Positions 1-9,894 of a stretch of 43,006 nucleotides of DNA are shown here, in pieces (the first letter of the stretch is position 1; the number at the start of each line of letters is the position of its first letter). The DNA lies in contig NZ_OMKA01000019.1 in NCBI RefSeq assembly GCF_900299525.1, positions 1 to 43,006 on the forward strand, written 5' to 3'. Source of the DNA: Aquimarina sp. Aq78 (lineage in GTDB: Bacteria > Bacteroidota > Bacteroidia > Flavobacteriales > Flavobacteriaceae). Under the pieces are notes generated by a model. The model was not told the origin of the DNA, searched no databases, and worked only from the letters and a program-made list of their open reading frames with translations. A program made the translations under genes and the position numbers.

Positions 1-75
1 TTTTAAAAGTAAAAGACGACGAAAAACCCTTTCTGTTACCCTTTTTTTTGATTTAAAAAAAATATAAAAAAATAA

Positions 76-105
76 AAAACCGCCTCTAATAATAGAGGCG
101 GTTTT
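76..105. terminator. Intrinsic terminator of an upstream gene outside the window
   Basis: A perfect 13-bp stem (76-88 with 93-105, core CCGCCTCTA) closes a 4-nt loop and is flanked by A and T runs, so it could work in both directions. No gene lies between it and the window edge, so it probably ends transcription of a gene to the left. Confidence 0.85.
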
Positions 106-343
106 CTATAATAACCAAATAGTAACACTAACCATCAACTATGAATAAAATTTGATTATTATAAAGTAACTAACTAACTAAATTTATGAAAATTCATATC
201 CTTTTATATGTAAGACGAAGTGCTTTGATTTGTGTTACATTCATCGTTTATTTTTAACATTTTTCTGGTTATTTTTAACGTTTAAGTCTTTATTTGACGT
301 CCTAATAAACCTATTTTTCTTATTTTAAATTCAAATAATATTC
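106..343. other. Intergenic leader region before the CoA-binding gene
   Basis: There is no gene here. Two direct copies of TTATTTTTAAC sit at about 248 and 269, within 100 bases of the start at 344, and may belong to the promoter, but no clean TAnnTTTG element is visible. Confidence 0.4.
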
Positions 344-706
344 ATGGATAAAAAAACATTAGTTCTGGGAGCATCCTTAAAGGCAAATAGATATTCTAAC
401 TTTGCTATTCATAAGTTGGTAACCCATGGTCATGAGGTTGCAGCTGTTGGATTAAAAAAAGGAGAAGTTGCAGGGATAAAAATTGAGACAGATATAAATA
501 ATGCAGAAAATATAGATACGATTACTTTGTATTTAAATCCTCTTAGGCAACAACCTTATTATGATAATATCATACAACTAAACCCAAGAAGAGTAATTTT
601 TAATCCTGGAACAGAAAACCCTGAGTTTTATCAAAAACTTAAAGCAGCAAACATAGAAGTCGAGATTGCTTGTACGCTAGTATTACTTTCTACGGATCAA
701 TATTAA
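344..706 (+). CDS. CoA-binding domain protein (YccU-like)
   Basis: This 120-residue protein is a single small Rossmann-type CoA-binding domain of the CoA_binding_2 family. Visible are the N-terminal nucleotide-binding turn (LVLGAS, residues 7-12), the central [11 protein letters not shown] segment, and the late FNPGTENPE and ACTLVLL motifs of the flavobacterial versions. The family binds CoA or similar nucleotides, but its cellular role is not settled; it is a soluble cytoplasmic protein. The length is normal for the family. Its last 24 bases overlap the 3' end of the convergent symporter gene, so the two transcripts are antisense at their ends. The start is the first ATG after a long AT-rich leader. 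Confidence 0.85.
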   Translation: MDKKTLVLGASLKANRYSNFAIHKLVTHGHEVAAVGLKKGEVAGIKIETDINNAENIDTITLYLNPLRQQPYYDNIIQLNPRRVIFNPGTENPEFYQKLKAANIEVEIACTLVLLSTDQY

Positions 707-2140
707 AATAGCAGACAACAATAATCCTAAAAAGGTCAAAAACCCATTAAGAATTAGGATAAAAAAACCAAATTTAAAACCGAACCATAGATCACTGTTT
801 TCGCTAATGATATACGATAAAATTGGAGATAAGATTGCAATAATTGGGACTAAATTATCTTTTACTTTTAGTTTTGTAAATAATCCAAATGCATATAAAC
901 CTAATAGAGGACCGTATGTATATCCTGCAAAGACAAATAGTTTGGCGATTACACTTTCATCTTTTATAAGATACTTAAAAGCAATTATTACCAATACCAA
1001 TATAAAAGAAAATAGAATATGGATCTTTTTTCGGGTCTTGACCTGATCTGCTGGGCTATATTTCTTTTCAATATCAAGGATATCTATACTAAAGGATGTG
1101 GTTAATGAGGTCAACGCACTATCAGCACTGCTATATGCAGCCGCAATAAGACCAAGTACAAAAAAGATAGCGATACCAAACCCTAATCCGCTTTGTGTAG
1201 CAATTACAGGAAAAAGCTGATCCTTATGAGCATCAATTCCATTTTGTGATGCGTATTGGGTAAGTAGTAATCCAAGACCCAAAAATATAAAGTTTACAAT
1301 AGTTAATACAATAGTAAACCAGAACATATTTTTTTGTGCATCTTTCAAGTTTCGACAGGTAAGGTTTTTTTGCATCATATCCTGGTCTAGCCCAGTCATA
1401 ACAATTGCTATAAATGCACCTGATAAAAATTGTTTCCAAAAATAATTAGCACTTTTAAAATCATCAAAAAAGAACATTTTCGAGAGATCACTTTCTAACA
1501 CATAACCCAGTAGGTTTGATCCTTGAATCCCTAAATCATCTGATACATAATATATAGCTACGCCTACTGCAATAAGCATGAATAATGTTTGTAGAGTATC
1601 GGTCCATACAATCGTTTTAATTCCAGATTTAAAAGTGTATAGCCAGATTAATAATATAGTTATGATAACAGTAACCCAGAAAGGAACCCCCAAAGCATCA
1701 AAAAGAATAGATTGTAAAACATTAGCAACCAGAAATAATCTAAAACTTGCCCCGACTACTCGTGATAGTAAGAAAAACGAAGCTCCGGTTTTATATGAGT
1801 AATTACCAAAACGTTCGTCCAGATAGGTGTAAATTGAAGTTAAATTAAGTTTGTAATAAAGAGGAAGCAGTACAGTGCCAATAACAGTATACCCCAAAAT
1901 ATACCCTAATACTACCTGCATATAACTAAATTGTGAAGCTTCAATCCATCCTGGTACAGAGATAAAGGTTACGCCACTTAATGATGCTCCAATCATTCCA
2001 AAAGCTACGATATACCATGGAGATTGTCGATTAGCTTTAAAAAAAGCATCATTTCCTGAGTTTTTACCTGTGAAATAAGAGATAAGAAGAAGAATTCCAA
2101 AATAAGCCGCAATAAGGAGTAAGATGTGTAATGGTTGCAT
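683..2140 (-). CDS. Sodium:solute symporter family protein
   Basis: A 485-residue polytopic membrane protein with about 13 hydrophobic segments, the standard size of the sodium:solute symporter (SSS) family in the inner membrane. Family marks include the [11 protein letters not shown] stretch near residue 60, [11 protein letters not shown] in the middle, and the [14 protein letters not shown] helix that in characterised members carries serines of the sodium site. These carriers take up sugars, amino acids, sialic acid or other small solutes with sodium. The substrate cannot be told from sequence: no catabolic genes are adjacent. The neighbouring LolD-like gene lies upstream on the same strand, 67 bases away, and could be cotranscribed. 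The short hydrophobic C-terminal end overlaps the CoA-binding gene. Confidence 0.9.
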   Translation of the reverse strand: MQPLHILLLIAAYFGILLLISYFTGKNSGNDAFFKANRQSPWYIVAFGMIGASLSGVTFISVPGWIEASQFSYMQVVLGYILGYTVIGTVLLPLYYKLNLTSIYTYLDERFGNYSYKTGASFFLLSRVVGASFRLFLVANVLQSILFDALGVPFWVTVIITILLIWLYTFKSGIKTIVWTDTLQTLFMLIAVGVAIYYVSDDLGIQGSNLLGYVLESDLSKMFFFDDFKSANYFWKQFLSGAFIAIVMTGLDQDMMQKNLTCRNLKDAQKNMFWFTIVLTIVNFIFLGLGLLLTQYASQNGIDAHKDQLFPVIATQSGLGFGIAIFFVLGLIAAAYSSADSALTSLTTSFSIDILDIEKKYSPADQVKTRKKIHILFSFILVLVIIAFKYLIKDESVIAKLFVFAGYTYGPLLGLYAFGLFTKLKVKDNLVPIIAILSPILSYIISENSDLWFGFKFGFFILILNGFLTFLGLLLSAILILIRRK

Positions 2141-2207
2141 GAATTTCGGTTAAAAATGAATCCCCAAAATACAAATTAACCAGTAATGGTAAACCATAAA
2201 ATCAAAA

Positions 2208-2894
2208 CTATTTGTTTCTTACATCGCTTTCAACGACCCCATCACGAAGACGGATAACACGATGTGCATGTGTTGCAACTTCTTCTTCGTGAGTAACAAG
2301 AATAACGGTATTACCTGCAGCATGAATTTCATCAAAAAGTTGCATAATTTCTAATGAAGTTTTAGAATCAAGATTTCCGGTAGGCTCATCAGCCAATATT
2401 ATCGAAGGTTTATTTACTAAGGCCCGACCAACAGCTACACGCTGTCGCTGACCTCCAGAGAGTTGATTGGGTTTGTGATCCATTCGATCAGATAAACCAA
2501 CATCTGTGAGCACTTCTTCTGCTCTAATCGCCCTATCCTTTTTAGAAGTACCCGCATAGACCATGGGTAATGCAACGTTATCTAATGCAGTAGTTCTGGG
2601 TAATAAATTAAAAGTCTGAAATACAAAACCAATTTCGCGATTTCGAATATCAGCTAATTCATTATCGGTCATTTTACTAACATCGTTTCCGTTTAGATTA
2701 TAAGTCCCGCCAGTTGGTGTGTCAAGACATCCCAGAAGATTCATTAGAGTAGATTTACCAGAGCCAGAAGGGCCCATTATTGCGAGATATTCTCCACGAG
2801 CAATATCAAGATCAATACCCTTAAGGACATATACTGTTTCTTGCCCTAATTGAAAGTTTCTGATAATTCCTCTAATTTCTATAACATTTCCCAT
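2208..2894 (-). CDS. ABC transporter ATP-binding protein (LolD/MacB type)
   Basis: A 228-residue ATPase subunit with every nucleotide-binding motif: Walker A GPSGSGKS (41-48), Q-loop [10 protein letters not shown] (about 91), signature [15 protein letters not shown] (from 145) and Walker [14 protein letters not shown] (about 163-175). The [10 protein letters not shown] wording and the [12 protein letters not shown] segment place it in the LolD/MacB/FtsE group, which powers lipoprotein release from the inner membrane or tripartite efflux. No permease (LolC/E or MacB-type) is next to it; an orphan arrangement is common in Bacteroidota. The exact partner is therefore unknown. Its 3' end is 67 bases from the start of the symporter gene on the same strand. 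Confidence 0.9.
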   Translation of the reverse strand: MGNVIEIRGIIRNFQLGQETVYVLKGIDLDIARGEYLAIMGPSGSGKSTLMNLLGCLDTPTGGTYNLNGNDVSKMTDNELADIRNREIGFVFQTFNLLPRTTALDNVALPMVYAGTSKKDRAIRAEEVLTDVGLSDRMDHKPNQLSGGQRQRVAVGRALVNKPSIILADEPTGNLDSKTSLEIMQLFDEIHAAGNTVILVTHEEEVATHAHRVIRLRDGVVESDVRNK

Positions 2895-3107
2895 ATAGTA
2901 ATCTTTACAGATTGTTAAGATACAATTTTAGACTATATGACGCAGTAGATAAAAAGTTGTTACACTCTAATTGTAAAATGTTCTTTTATCAACTCTATGT
3001 ATTGCTATAGTATAGGCTGGTGGTTAAAAGTAAGTTAAAAAATAAATCCCTCTAACCCTCTTAATAATACTATGATTTTTGTCATTTTATGCATTTCATG
3101 TTACGAT

Positions 3108-3115
3108 TAATTTTG
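3108..3115 (+). promoter_or_regulatory. Bacteroidota -7 promoter element for the PAS gene
   Basis: TAATTTTG fits the TAnnTTTG consensus and stands 28 bases before the start at 3144. A TTG lies farther upstream, but its spacing is longer than usual for a -33 element. Confidence 0.5.
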
Positions 3116-3143
3116 CTTCGGAATTTAACTAACAATAATAAAT

Positions 3144-3740
3144 ATGAAAGCACTAAAACGCCCCGAACCCATCAATGTAGAGATCGTCTTAGATCCTAAA
3201 GAAACAATCATGAGTAAGACTGACTCTAAAGGGATAATAGAATATGCGAATGATTATTTTATGGAAGTCTGTGGATATGAAGAGCAAGAATTAATAGGCC
3301 AACCTCATAATGTGATTCGTCATCCCGATATGCCTAAAGTTATTTTTAAGTGGTTGTGGGAACACTTGCTGGCAAAGAAAAATATACACGCTTTGGTTAA
3401 GAATCTGGCAAAAGATGGTAGATATTACTGGGTAATTACAGATTTTGATGTAAAACTAAATGATGATGGACAGATCACTTCTTTTTTTGCTAGAAGAAAG
3501 GCTCCGCCTAGAAAGACAATTGAAAAAATAGATAATCTTTATAAAAAACTTTTGGCTATTGAAGCGGCTAGTGGTGTAGATACTGCAGAAAAATACCTAG
3601 TTGGATTTCTAGAAGAAAAAAGAATGAGTTATGATGAGTTTGTTGAGGAAATTTGTTTGTCTGGAGAGACAAAACCTTATGACCCAAAAGATTTACAATA
3701 TCATAAACGAAGAACGATATTTTCAAGAATGTTTAGATAA
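3144..3740 (+). CDS. PAS-domain protein (Aer-like sensor fragment)
   Basis: A 198-residue soluble protein with one PAS domain (about residues 15-120). The wording is that of the aerotaxis-receptor type of PAS: SKTDSKGIIEYANDYF, then CGYEEQELIGQPHNVIRHPD, then DGRYYWV. In Aer this domain binds FAD and senses redox state. Here there is no transmembrane, HAMP, kinase or methyl-accepting region; the C-terminal 70 residues are charged and helical (ending FSRMFR), so the output must be a partner protein. FAD binding is inferred from similarity only. Stand-alone Aer-type PAS proteins of about this size occur in many Flavobacteriaceae. It is monocistronic, with a bidirectional terminator downstream. 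Confidence 0.85.
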   Translation: MKALKRPEPINVEIVLDPKETIMSKTDSKGIIEYANDYFMEVCGYEEQELIGQPHNVIRHPDMPKVIFKWLWEHLLAKKNIHALVKNLAKDGRYYWVITDFDVKLNDDGQITSFFARRKAPPRKTIEKIDNLYKKLLAIEAASGVDTAEKYLVGFLEEKRMSYDEFVEEICLSGETKPYDPKDLQYHKRRTIFSRMFR

Positions 3741-3829
3741 TATATGATAGTATTTATGGTACAATAATTACTTTTTTAAAATTTTATATGAGTGGGTAAA
3801 CTCATGTGATTTAGTTTATGTTTAGATGT

Positions 3830-3864
3830 AAAAACCTAAAGACTAATTTAGTTTTTAGGTTTTT
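3830..3864. terminator. Bidirectional terminator between convergent genes
   Basis: An 11-bp perfect stem (3830-3840 with 3854-3864, AAAAACCTAAA) lies between the convergent PAS and methyltransferase-like genes, with T runs on both strands. It overlaps the end of the minus-strand gene. Confidence 0.75.
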
Positions 3865-4437
3865 TTATGCTCTAATTATAAAGTGTTCTTTTGCTTGTTC
3901 ATTTCTAATAAACACAAAACCAAGATGAAAAGTATCAATAGTTACGATGATTTTTGAGTGCTTTTTTATTGTTTCCCATAAAATGATATTAGCTTCAGAT
4001 TTATATATAGAATTGAGTATGATAACACTGTCATTATGCATCTTAGATAGTAATAATTCTATGTTTAATTGATATTGTAACTGGTTTATATCGAGATAAA
4101 TCATGTCGTAATCTTTCTTAGATTGTATAATATGATCAGTCGAAATCAAATTCTCTACTGATAAAATCTCTGATATAAAATCCAAATCTGTCAAGATGAG
4201 AACGTTTTTAAGATCAAAATATGGGACTATACGATTTAGAAGTTTAGCAGTACGATAGCTAACAGAAATTTTTTTATTGGCCTTTTTATATGCTGATTTT
4301 ATAGATAAATATGCTTTTCGTTTTTCTGTGTTATAAAAACATCTAGTGATCAAATTATATACAAAAGGTGAATGCACACCATGTTGATTGGTAGATTTGA
4401 AAAGAAATCTGAGGTATGCTTTTATTTTGAAGTACAT
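3865..4437 (-). CDS. Degenerate SAM-methyltransferase-like protein
   Basis: A 190-residue protein. Its first 35 residues (RFLFKSTNQHGVHSPFVYNL) match the conserved opening of a Bacteroidota class I SAM-dependent methyltransferase family, which I know as roughly 230-260 residues. Here the chain is shorter. The place where the glycine-rich SAM loop should stand reads NVLILTDLDFISE, without the acidic-glycine pattern, and the later DYDMIYLDINQL and NDSVIILNSIYKS segments keep the order of the beta strands. I infer a Rossmann-like fold that has probably lost SAM binding, or uses it differently. It sits 39 bases downstream of the ABC-F gene on the same strand and may be cotranscribed with it. Confidence 0.6.
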   Translation of the reverse strand: MYFKIKAYLRFLFKSTNQHGVHSPFVYNLITRCFYNTEKRKAYLSIKSAYKKANKKISVSYRTAKLLNRIVPYFDLKNVLILTDLDFISEILSVENLISTDHIIQSKKDYDMIYLDINQLQYQLNIELLLSKMHNDSVIILNSIYKSEANIILWETIKKHSKIIVTIDTFHLGFVFIRNEQAKEHFIIRA

Positions 4438-4476
4438 TTTTTAGTCTAAATCAAAAATCCAACACTATAAATCATG

Positions 4477-6348
4477 TCATTCTTCCATTTTTTCAGAAAG
4501 CTCAAACCATCGCATTTCGTTTTCTTCAATTTGCTGAATGATTTTCTGAAGTTTTTGGGATTCAGTATTTATTTTTTCTTCATCTAGGCTGCCTTCGGCA
4601 AAAAGGCTTTCGATTTCTTTCTTTTGCAGCTCTAATTTTTTAAGCTCTCGTTCAATTTTACTAAATTCTTTTTGCTCATTATAAGAAAGAGCAGCTTTAT
4701 TATCCTTTTTCCAGGTGTTTTTGGCTTTTGTATCTGTAGTAGTATCAGATGTTTTTACCTCGACTTCTTTACTGTCTTCATAAATACGATAATCGGTATA
4801 ATTACCGGGAAAATCCTGAATAACACCATTGCCTCTAAATACGAATAAATGATCTACGATCTTATCCATAAAATAACGATCATGGGATACTACAATCAAA
4901 CATCCCGGAAAATCTAATAAGAAATTTTCGAGGACATTAAGTGTTACAATATCTAAATCATTGGTTGGCTCATCAAGAATCAAAAAATTAGGATTTTGAA
5001 TTAAAACAGTACATAGGTATAATCTTTTACGTTCACCCCCGCTTAATTTTTCTACAAAATCATATTGTTTTTTTCGGTCAAACAAAAAACGTTCGAGCAG
5101 TTGTTGTGCAGAAATTTGTCGTCCTTTTTTTAAAGGAATGTAATCTCCAAATTCTCGAATTACCTCGATAACTTTTTGCCCTTCTTTGATCGTTATACCG
5201 CTTTGTGTATAATATCCAAATTTTATAGTGTCGCCAATCACAATTTTCCCATGATCAGGAGTGATCGAACCTGTAATCATGTTTAGAAAAGTAGATTTAC
5301 CTGTTCCATTTTTACCAATGATACCAATACGTTCTCCTTTTTTGAAAACATATTCAAATTGGTCTAACAAGATAAGTTCATCAAAACGTTTAGAGACTTT
5401 ATGAAGCTCGAGAACCTTACTCCCCATACGTTCCATATTAATCTCGAGTTGAACTTCGTGATCATTACGACGTTTATGAGCACGTTCTTTGATTTCAAAG
5501 AAATCATCAATTCTAGATTTGGATTTGGTAGTACGTGCCTTTGGTTGACGACGCATCCAGTCTAATTCTTTTTTGTAAAGTTGCTTGGCTTTATCTGTTG
5601 TAATTTGCTCATTTACAACCCTAGCTTCTTTATTAGCCAGGTAATAAGCATAATTACCTTTGTAGCTATAGAGTTGACCATTTTCTAATTCTATAATCTC
5701 ATTACATACATTTTCTAGAAAATAACGATCATGAGTCACCATGAATAGCGTAAAATTCTCTTTGGCAAAATACTCTTCTAGCCATTCTATCATTTCTAAA
5801 TCCAGATGGTTGGTAGGCTCATCGAGGTATAATAGATTGGGTTTGCTTAATAATATATTTGCCAGGGCTAATCGTTTCTTTTGCCCACCAGATAATTCGC
5901 TTACTTTTTTGTTGAGGTCGTCTAGTTTAAGTTTAAAAAGTATTTGTTTATACTGTGTTTCAAAATCCCAGGCATTTATAGCATCCATTTTTTCAAATGC
6001 TAGCTGATAGCTCTCTACATCATCAGGATTTAATAATGCTTTTTCATAAGTGTTAATCACTTGAAGAATATCATTGTCTGAAGCAAAAATAGTTTGTTCA
6101 ATAGTAAGAGTAGGATCCAGATTAGGTTCCTGAGGTAAAAAGGCTACTTTTAGATTTTTGCGGTATACAACTTGCCCTTCGTCTGGCTCTTCATCACCGG
6201 CGACAATATCGAGGAGAGAGGTTTTTCCAGTTCCGTTTTTTGCAACAAAACCAATTTTTTGCCCTTCGTTAATTCCGAAAGAAATGTTTTTAAAAAGGAT
6301 ACGCTCTCCGAATCCTTTAGCGATATTTTCTACTGATACGTAATTCAC
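4477..6348 (-). CDS. ABC-F family ATPase (Uup-like)
   Basis: A 623-residue soluble protein with two ABC ATPase domains and no membrane segments, the layout of ABC-F translation or ribosome factors. Domain 1 has Walker A KNGTGKTS (about 37-44), signature LSGGQKKRLALA and Walker B LLYLDEPTNHLD. Domain 2 has Walker A GKNGTGKST (about 347-355), signature LSGGERKRLYL and FLILDEPTNDLD. Between them is the basic interdomain linker (RRQPKARTTKSKSR). The C-terminal 75 residues are a charged coiled coil, as in Uup, which is implicated in DNA or ribosome binding. ABC-F proteins act on the ribosomal E site; a role in antibiotic resistance is possible but not indicated here. The promoter just upstream implies a very short 5' untranslated region. 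Confidence 0.92.
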   Translation of the reverse strand: MNYVSVENIAKGFGERILFKNISFGINEGQKIGFVAKNGTGKTSLLDIVAGDEEPDEGQVVYRKNLKVAFLPQEPNLDPTLTIEQTIFASDNDILQVINTYEKALLNPDDVESYQLAFEKMDAINAWDFETQYKQILFKLKLDDLNKKVSELSGGQKKRLALANILLSKPNLLYLDEPTNHLDLEMIEWLEEYFAKENFTLFMVTHDRYFLENVCNEIIELENGQLYSYKGNYAYYLANKEARVVNEQITTDKAKQLYKKELDWMRRQPKARTTKSKSRIDDFFEIKERAHKRRNDHEVQLEINMERMGSKVLELHKVSKRFDELILLDQFEYVFKKGERIGIIGKNGTGKSTFLNMITGSITPDHGKIVIGDTIKFGYYTQSGITIKEGQKVIEVIREFGDYIPLKKGRQISAQQLLERFLFDRKKQYDFVEKLSGGERKRLYLCTVLIQNPNFLILDEPTNDLDIVTLNVLENFLLDFPGCLIVVSHDRYFMDKIVDHLFVFRGNGVIQDFPGNYTDYRIYEDSKEVEVKTSDTTTDTKAKNTWKKDNKAALSYNEQKEFSKIERELKKLELQKKEIESLFAEGSLDEEKINTESQKLQKIIQQIEENEMRWFELSEKMEE

Positions 6349-6857
6349 AATTTTTTATAAAGCTGCAAAGGTACAAGGTTTATAAGTTACAAAGAAGCAA
6401 AGTTTTGAAGTTTCTGTATTGCGAAACAATAAATAGAAGATTTATTACAGTATTAATGTTTTATAGCGGTTAATTTTAATCGCCTTATTATTTATTAAAA
6501 TATAAGAATTATGTGTTGTTATAACTCAAAATAAATTCATTAAATCTAATAGGAGTAATTTTTTTGTGAGATACAGCTACTTAGGATTAACTACAGTAAT
6601 TTAATACGAGTTACAGGAATTTTTATATCTTTCGGGGGATTATTTACACACTACAATCATTTTTTACTAGGGTAATATACGGGCGAGATATATGTTGGAT
6701 TATACTTAATTCTTAAATAGCAGACATAAGAGTTTGAGAGAGGCGGTGTTATGATGCTCTTTTGATGTCACACTTATTGTACAGATTTTTATGTGCTTAG
6801 TACTAAGGTTACTTTTATTTTAAACAATTAATGTATTACTTTTTTTACCTATTATAA
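6349..6857. other. Divergent intergenic region with a long leader hairpin
   Basis: There is no gene in these roughly 500 bases. Near the ABC-F gene sits a -7 element (6366-6373). Toward the lectin gene, GACATAAGAG at 6723-6732 pairs with CTCTT at 6757-6761 and ATGTC at 6765-6769, with a 3-nt bulge, giving a 10-bp hairpin about 90 bases before the lectin start. The rest shows nothing I can name. Confidence 0.45.
6366..6373 (-). promoter_or_regulatory. Bacteroidota -7 promoter element for the ABC-F gene
   Basis: Read on the minus strand it is TACCTTTG, a perfect TAnnTTTG, 18 bases before the ATG at 6348. Transcription would start about ten bases before the start codon. Confidence 0.6.
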
Positions 6858-8291
6858 ATGAGAAAAACACTACTTTATTTATTTGCCTTGTTTTTTACTC
6901 TGTTATCCTTTGCTCAAGGAACTTATAGAGACGAATTTGGATCTGTATCATATGCAAACAATGATGGGACATTAAATTGGGCAGGAAACTGGAATGAAAT
7001 CGAGCCTTTTGATTTTAATAATGACCCAGCTGGTGGTTTTGTAAGTATTAATGGTAATCGACTTAGATTTAGATGGATCTGGTCTGAAACTATAAGCAGA
7101 ACAGCAAATTTATCCGGAGCAACAAGTGCTACACTTTCTTTTAATTGGGAAACATCTAGTCTGGAAGCAGGAGAGGAGCTTGCTATTAGAGCATCTAGTG
7201 ATGGGACTAATTTTACTACTCTAGCAACATTTGGAGGTACTCAATCTGGTTTTTATAGTGTAGATATTTCAGCATATATTTCTGCTAATACAACAATTCG
7301 TTTTGATAATGTTGGAAACAACTGGGATACTAATAATGATAGAGTTTTTATCGATAATGTTCAGATTTTAAATGCGGTAACTGTTAATCAGCCTCCTACT
7401 ATTGTAGTTAGTGGTGATCAGCATTTTTGTCCTAACTCTACCAATTCTAAACCAGTAGTACAATCAGTTACTATTACTGATCCCGATGATACAACTGCTG
7501 ATGAAATTTCAATACAAATATCATCAGGATATGTTAATGGGCAAGATTTGTTAACATTAACTGGTAGTCACCCTAGTATAACAAGTTCTTGGAATGCAAC
7601 AGAAGGGAGATTATTTCTTACTGGCCCGGCTACATTTGCCGAATTTGAAGCGGCAATTTTAGCTGTAGTATATTCGACAAGTGCACCTAATCCTCCCGAA
7701 TTAAAAGAATTTTCTATTGTGATAGGGAATGCGCTTTTCCTGCCTGAGACTGGACATTTTTATGAATTCGTATCAGATGCAGGGATTCGCTGGGATGATG
7801 CAAGAGATGATGCCGCTACAAGAACATATTTTGGGTTACAAGGTTATTTAGTTACATTAACTAGTGCCGCTGAAGCTGCTTTTGCAGGATCGCAGATAAC
7901 TGGTAATGGATGGATAGGAGCAAATGACGAAGCAGCAGAAGGACAATGGACATGGGTTACCGGTCCAGAAGCGGGAACTCTTTTTTGGACAGGAAATCAA
8001 ACTGGATCTGTTGTTCCTGGTGAATTTGCATTTTGGAATACGGGAGAACCTAACAATTGTTGTGGAGGGGAAGATTATGCGCATATTACAGCACCAGGTA
8101 TCGGGATTCCTAATTCATGGAATGACTTGCCTATTGCTGGCGGAGGAGGGGCATATGCATCACAAGGTTATATTGTAGAATATGGTGGTATGCCAGGAGA
8201 TATACCTTTACAGATATCTGGAGTTACTAGATTAAGAATAAGTTGCTCTGTGATTACCAATAGACAGCGAACTTATAGAGTAAATAACTAA
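6858..8291 (+). CDS. Secreted C-type lectin domain protein
   Basis: A 477-residue exported protein. Residues 1-20 are a signal peptide ending in SFAQ. Residues 21-172 form a beta-rich module (FRWIWSETISRTANLSGA...) like the MAM or carbohydrate-binding jelly rolls of flavobacterial surface proteins. Residues 175-290 resemble a cadherin-like segment (VTITDPDDTTADEISIQIS). Residues about 295-445 are a C-type lectin domain: GHFYEFV, WDDARDDAA, WIGANDEAAEGQWTWV, the calcium/sugar EPN motif (WNTGEPNNCCGGED) and the WND motif (NSWNDLP). Such proteins usually end in a type IX secretion sorting domain; here only about 35 residues follow, ending in a short basic stretch, so how it is anchored or exported past the periplasm is unclear. 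The ligand is unknown. Confidence 0.8.
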   Translation: MRKTLLYLFALFFTLLSFAQGTYRDEFGSVSYANNDGTLNWAGNWNEIEPFDFNNDPAGGFVSINGNRLRFRWIWSETISRTANLSGATSATLSFNWETSSLEAGEELAIRASSDGTNFTTLATFGGTQSGFYSVDISAYISANTTIRFDNVGNNWDTNNDRVFIDNVQILNAVTVNQPPTIVVSGDQHFCPNSTNSKPVVQSVTITDPDDTTADEISIQISSGYVNGQDLLTLTGSHPSITSSWNATEGRLFLTGPATFAEFEAAILAVVYSTSAPNPPELKEFSIVIGNALFLPETGHFYEFVSDAGIRWDDARDDAATRTYFGLQGYLVTLTSAAEAAFAGSQITGNGWIGANDEAAEGQWTWVTGPEAGTLFWTGNQTGSVVPGEFAFWNTGEPNNCCGGEDYAHITAPGIGIPNSWNDLPIAGGGGAYASQGYIVEYGGMPGDIPLQISGVTRLRISCSVITNRQRTYRVNN

Positions 8292-8301
8292 GTTCTATTT
8301 G

Positions 8302-9894
8302 TTAGGAGGTTAAAGACATTTTTCTTTTCCGTCGGGTTACAGAAAAAAGGAATATAAAAATCGAGAGAAATATCGAAACTCTAGCCAGATAGTTCCCTGC
8401 TTTCACATAGAATGTGATCTTGTTATTTGCGATAAGAGTTCCTTTTAGTGCTCCTTGTTTTTCATAATCTAATTTTGCTACGATATCTCCTGTTTGGTTA
8501 ATAATAGCAGAAATTCCTGTATTAGCACTTCGGGCAATGCTTCTTCGGGTTTCGATGGCTCTTAATCTAGCATAAGATAAATGTTGTCTATGTCCTTGAG
8601 TATTACCCCACCAGGCATCATTGGTAATAATTGCCAGAAAATTTGCCTTGTTTCTAATATACCCCGTGGCAAATTCTCCATATATACTTTCATAGCAGAT
8701 TAAAGTTCCTACTCCAATACTATCTTTAGAGAAGAATACTTCTCGATCTTCTTGAGTAGTTTTTTTAGCGACGGTTCCACCAAGATCAATCATAGCATCT
8801 CCAAAAATGGGTTTTAAGACACTTTGGTACGGGAAATTTTCTACACCAACAACAAGTTTACTTTTGTGATATAACTCACCGGTTCCATCGGGGCGAACAA
8901 AAAATGCAGAATTATAGTCATCATAATAAATCCCTTCTTTATAAGTATTCGTTTGCCTGCGAATTTTACTTGGATCATTAAATACATCAATTAATGATAT
9001 CCCTGATAATACATTTGCGTTAGGGTATTGGTTAAGTATTCGATGTGCAGTTTTTTTAGCAATAGAACTAGAGAACTTAGTAAGTCTGTTATTATCTGCA
9101 AAAACAGTTTCTGGGGCAATAATAAAATCTGTTTTTGAAGTAGCAACGGTATTCGTTAACGAGTCTAATAATTTACCTATTCGATTATCTGTGGTGTTGT
9201 ATTTTTCGGTATATGGATTTATGTTTGGCTGTAGAATAACCACTTCGATATCACTTCCTTCTTCTTCATAAGTTTTTAGAATAATAAATGATACTATAAT
9301 TGGAATTAGAATGATCAACCCATTGCGAATGGCAGATCTGTATAGAATAGTTTTATCTTTGTGTTCTTTAAAAAGTAGTATGCTTTTAAAAACACTAATG
9401 TTGATAATCCAAATCCAAAGTGTGCCACCAAAAGTTCCTGTATATTCATACCATTGTATCCAAGAAGTAAAACTCGCAAATCCATTGCCCAGATTAAGCC
9501 AGGGCCATGAGAATTCCCATTGTAGATGCATATATTCAAAAGACATCCAAAAACAAACAAGAAATATACTGCTAATTGTAAATGTGGTTCTTTTAGCAAC
9601 AATATGGTAGATTAAAAACACCAAAGTCATCACCAGGCTATTTACAATTTCTGCAAACCACATACCGAATGGAGTAGAATTATAAATCCACCAGGTGGTA
9701 ATCATATTCCAAATGAAAAACGTGAGAAAAGCAAGGCCAAAAATCTGACTTTTGCTGTATTTATGTTTGCGAACACTATATTCTGCAATCAAAAGAGGGA
9801 CAAACCCAAAGAATAAAAATAAAGGAAAACCATAAGTTGGCCAGCTAATGGCAAGCAGGAGACCCGAAATAATAGACAGAATGATGTTTCTCAT
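8302..9894 (-). CDS. lnt: Apolipoprotein N-acyltransferase
   Basis: A 530-residue inner-membrane enzyme that adds the third acyl chain to the N-terminal cysteine of lipoproteins. The first 210 residues hold about six to seven transmembrane helices. The nitrilase domain follows (about 215-490) with the three catalytic elements visible: glutamate in FIIAPETVFADN, lysine in LYHKSKLVVGVENFP and cysteine in GTLICYESIYGEF. A last helix (about 505-520) ends in a basic tail. Size and order are standard for Lnt. The gene ends 10 bases from the convergent lectin gene, with no obvious hairpin between them. Several lipoproteins in this window (DUF1573 protein, the repeat lipoprotein near 40 kb) would be substrates. 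Confidence 0.93.
   Translation of the reverse strand: MRNIILSIISGLLLAISWPTYGFPLFLFFGFVPLLIAEYSVRKHKYSKSQIFGLAFLTFFIWNMITTWWIYNSTPFGMWFAEIVNSLVMTLVFLIYHIVAKRTTFTISSIFLVCFWMSFEYMHLQWEFSWPWLNLGNGFASFTSWIQWYEYTGTFGGTLWIWIINISVFKSILLFKEHKDKTILYRSAIRNGLIILIPIIVSFIILKTYEEEGSDIEVVILQPNINPYTEKYNTTDNRIGKLLDSLTNTVATSKTDFIIAPETVFADNNRLTKFSSSIAKKTAHRILNQYPNANVLSGISLIDVFNDPSKIRRQTNTYKEGIYYDDYNSAFFVRPDGTGELYHKSKLVVGVENFPYQSVLKPIFGDAMIDLGGTVAKKTTQEDREVFFSKDSIGVGTLICYESIYGEFATGYIRNKANFLAIITNDAWWGNTQGHRQHLSYARLRAIETRRSIARSANTGISAIINQTGDIVAKLDYEKQGALKGTLIANNKITFYVKAGNYLARVSIFLSIFIFLFSVTRRKRKMSLTS

Noticed and set aside
7924..8178. 84-codon open frame inside the lectin gene
   Set aside because: It is an out-of-frame shadow of the C-type lectin domain, with no start signal or recognisable product.
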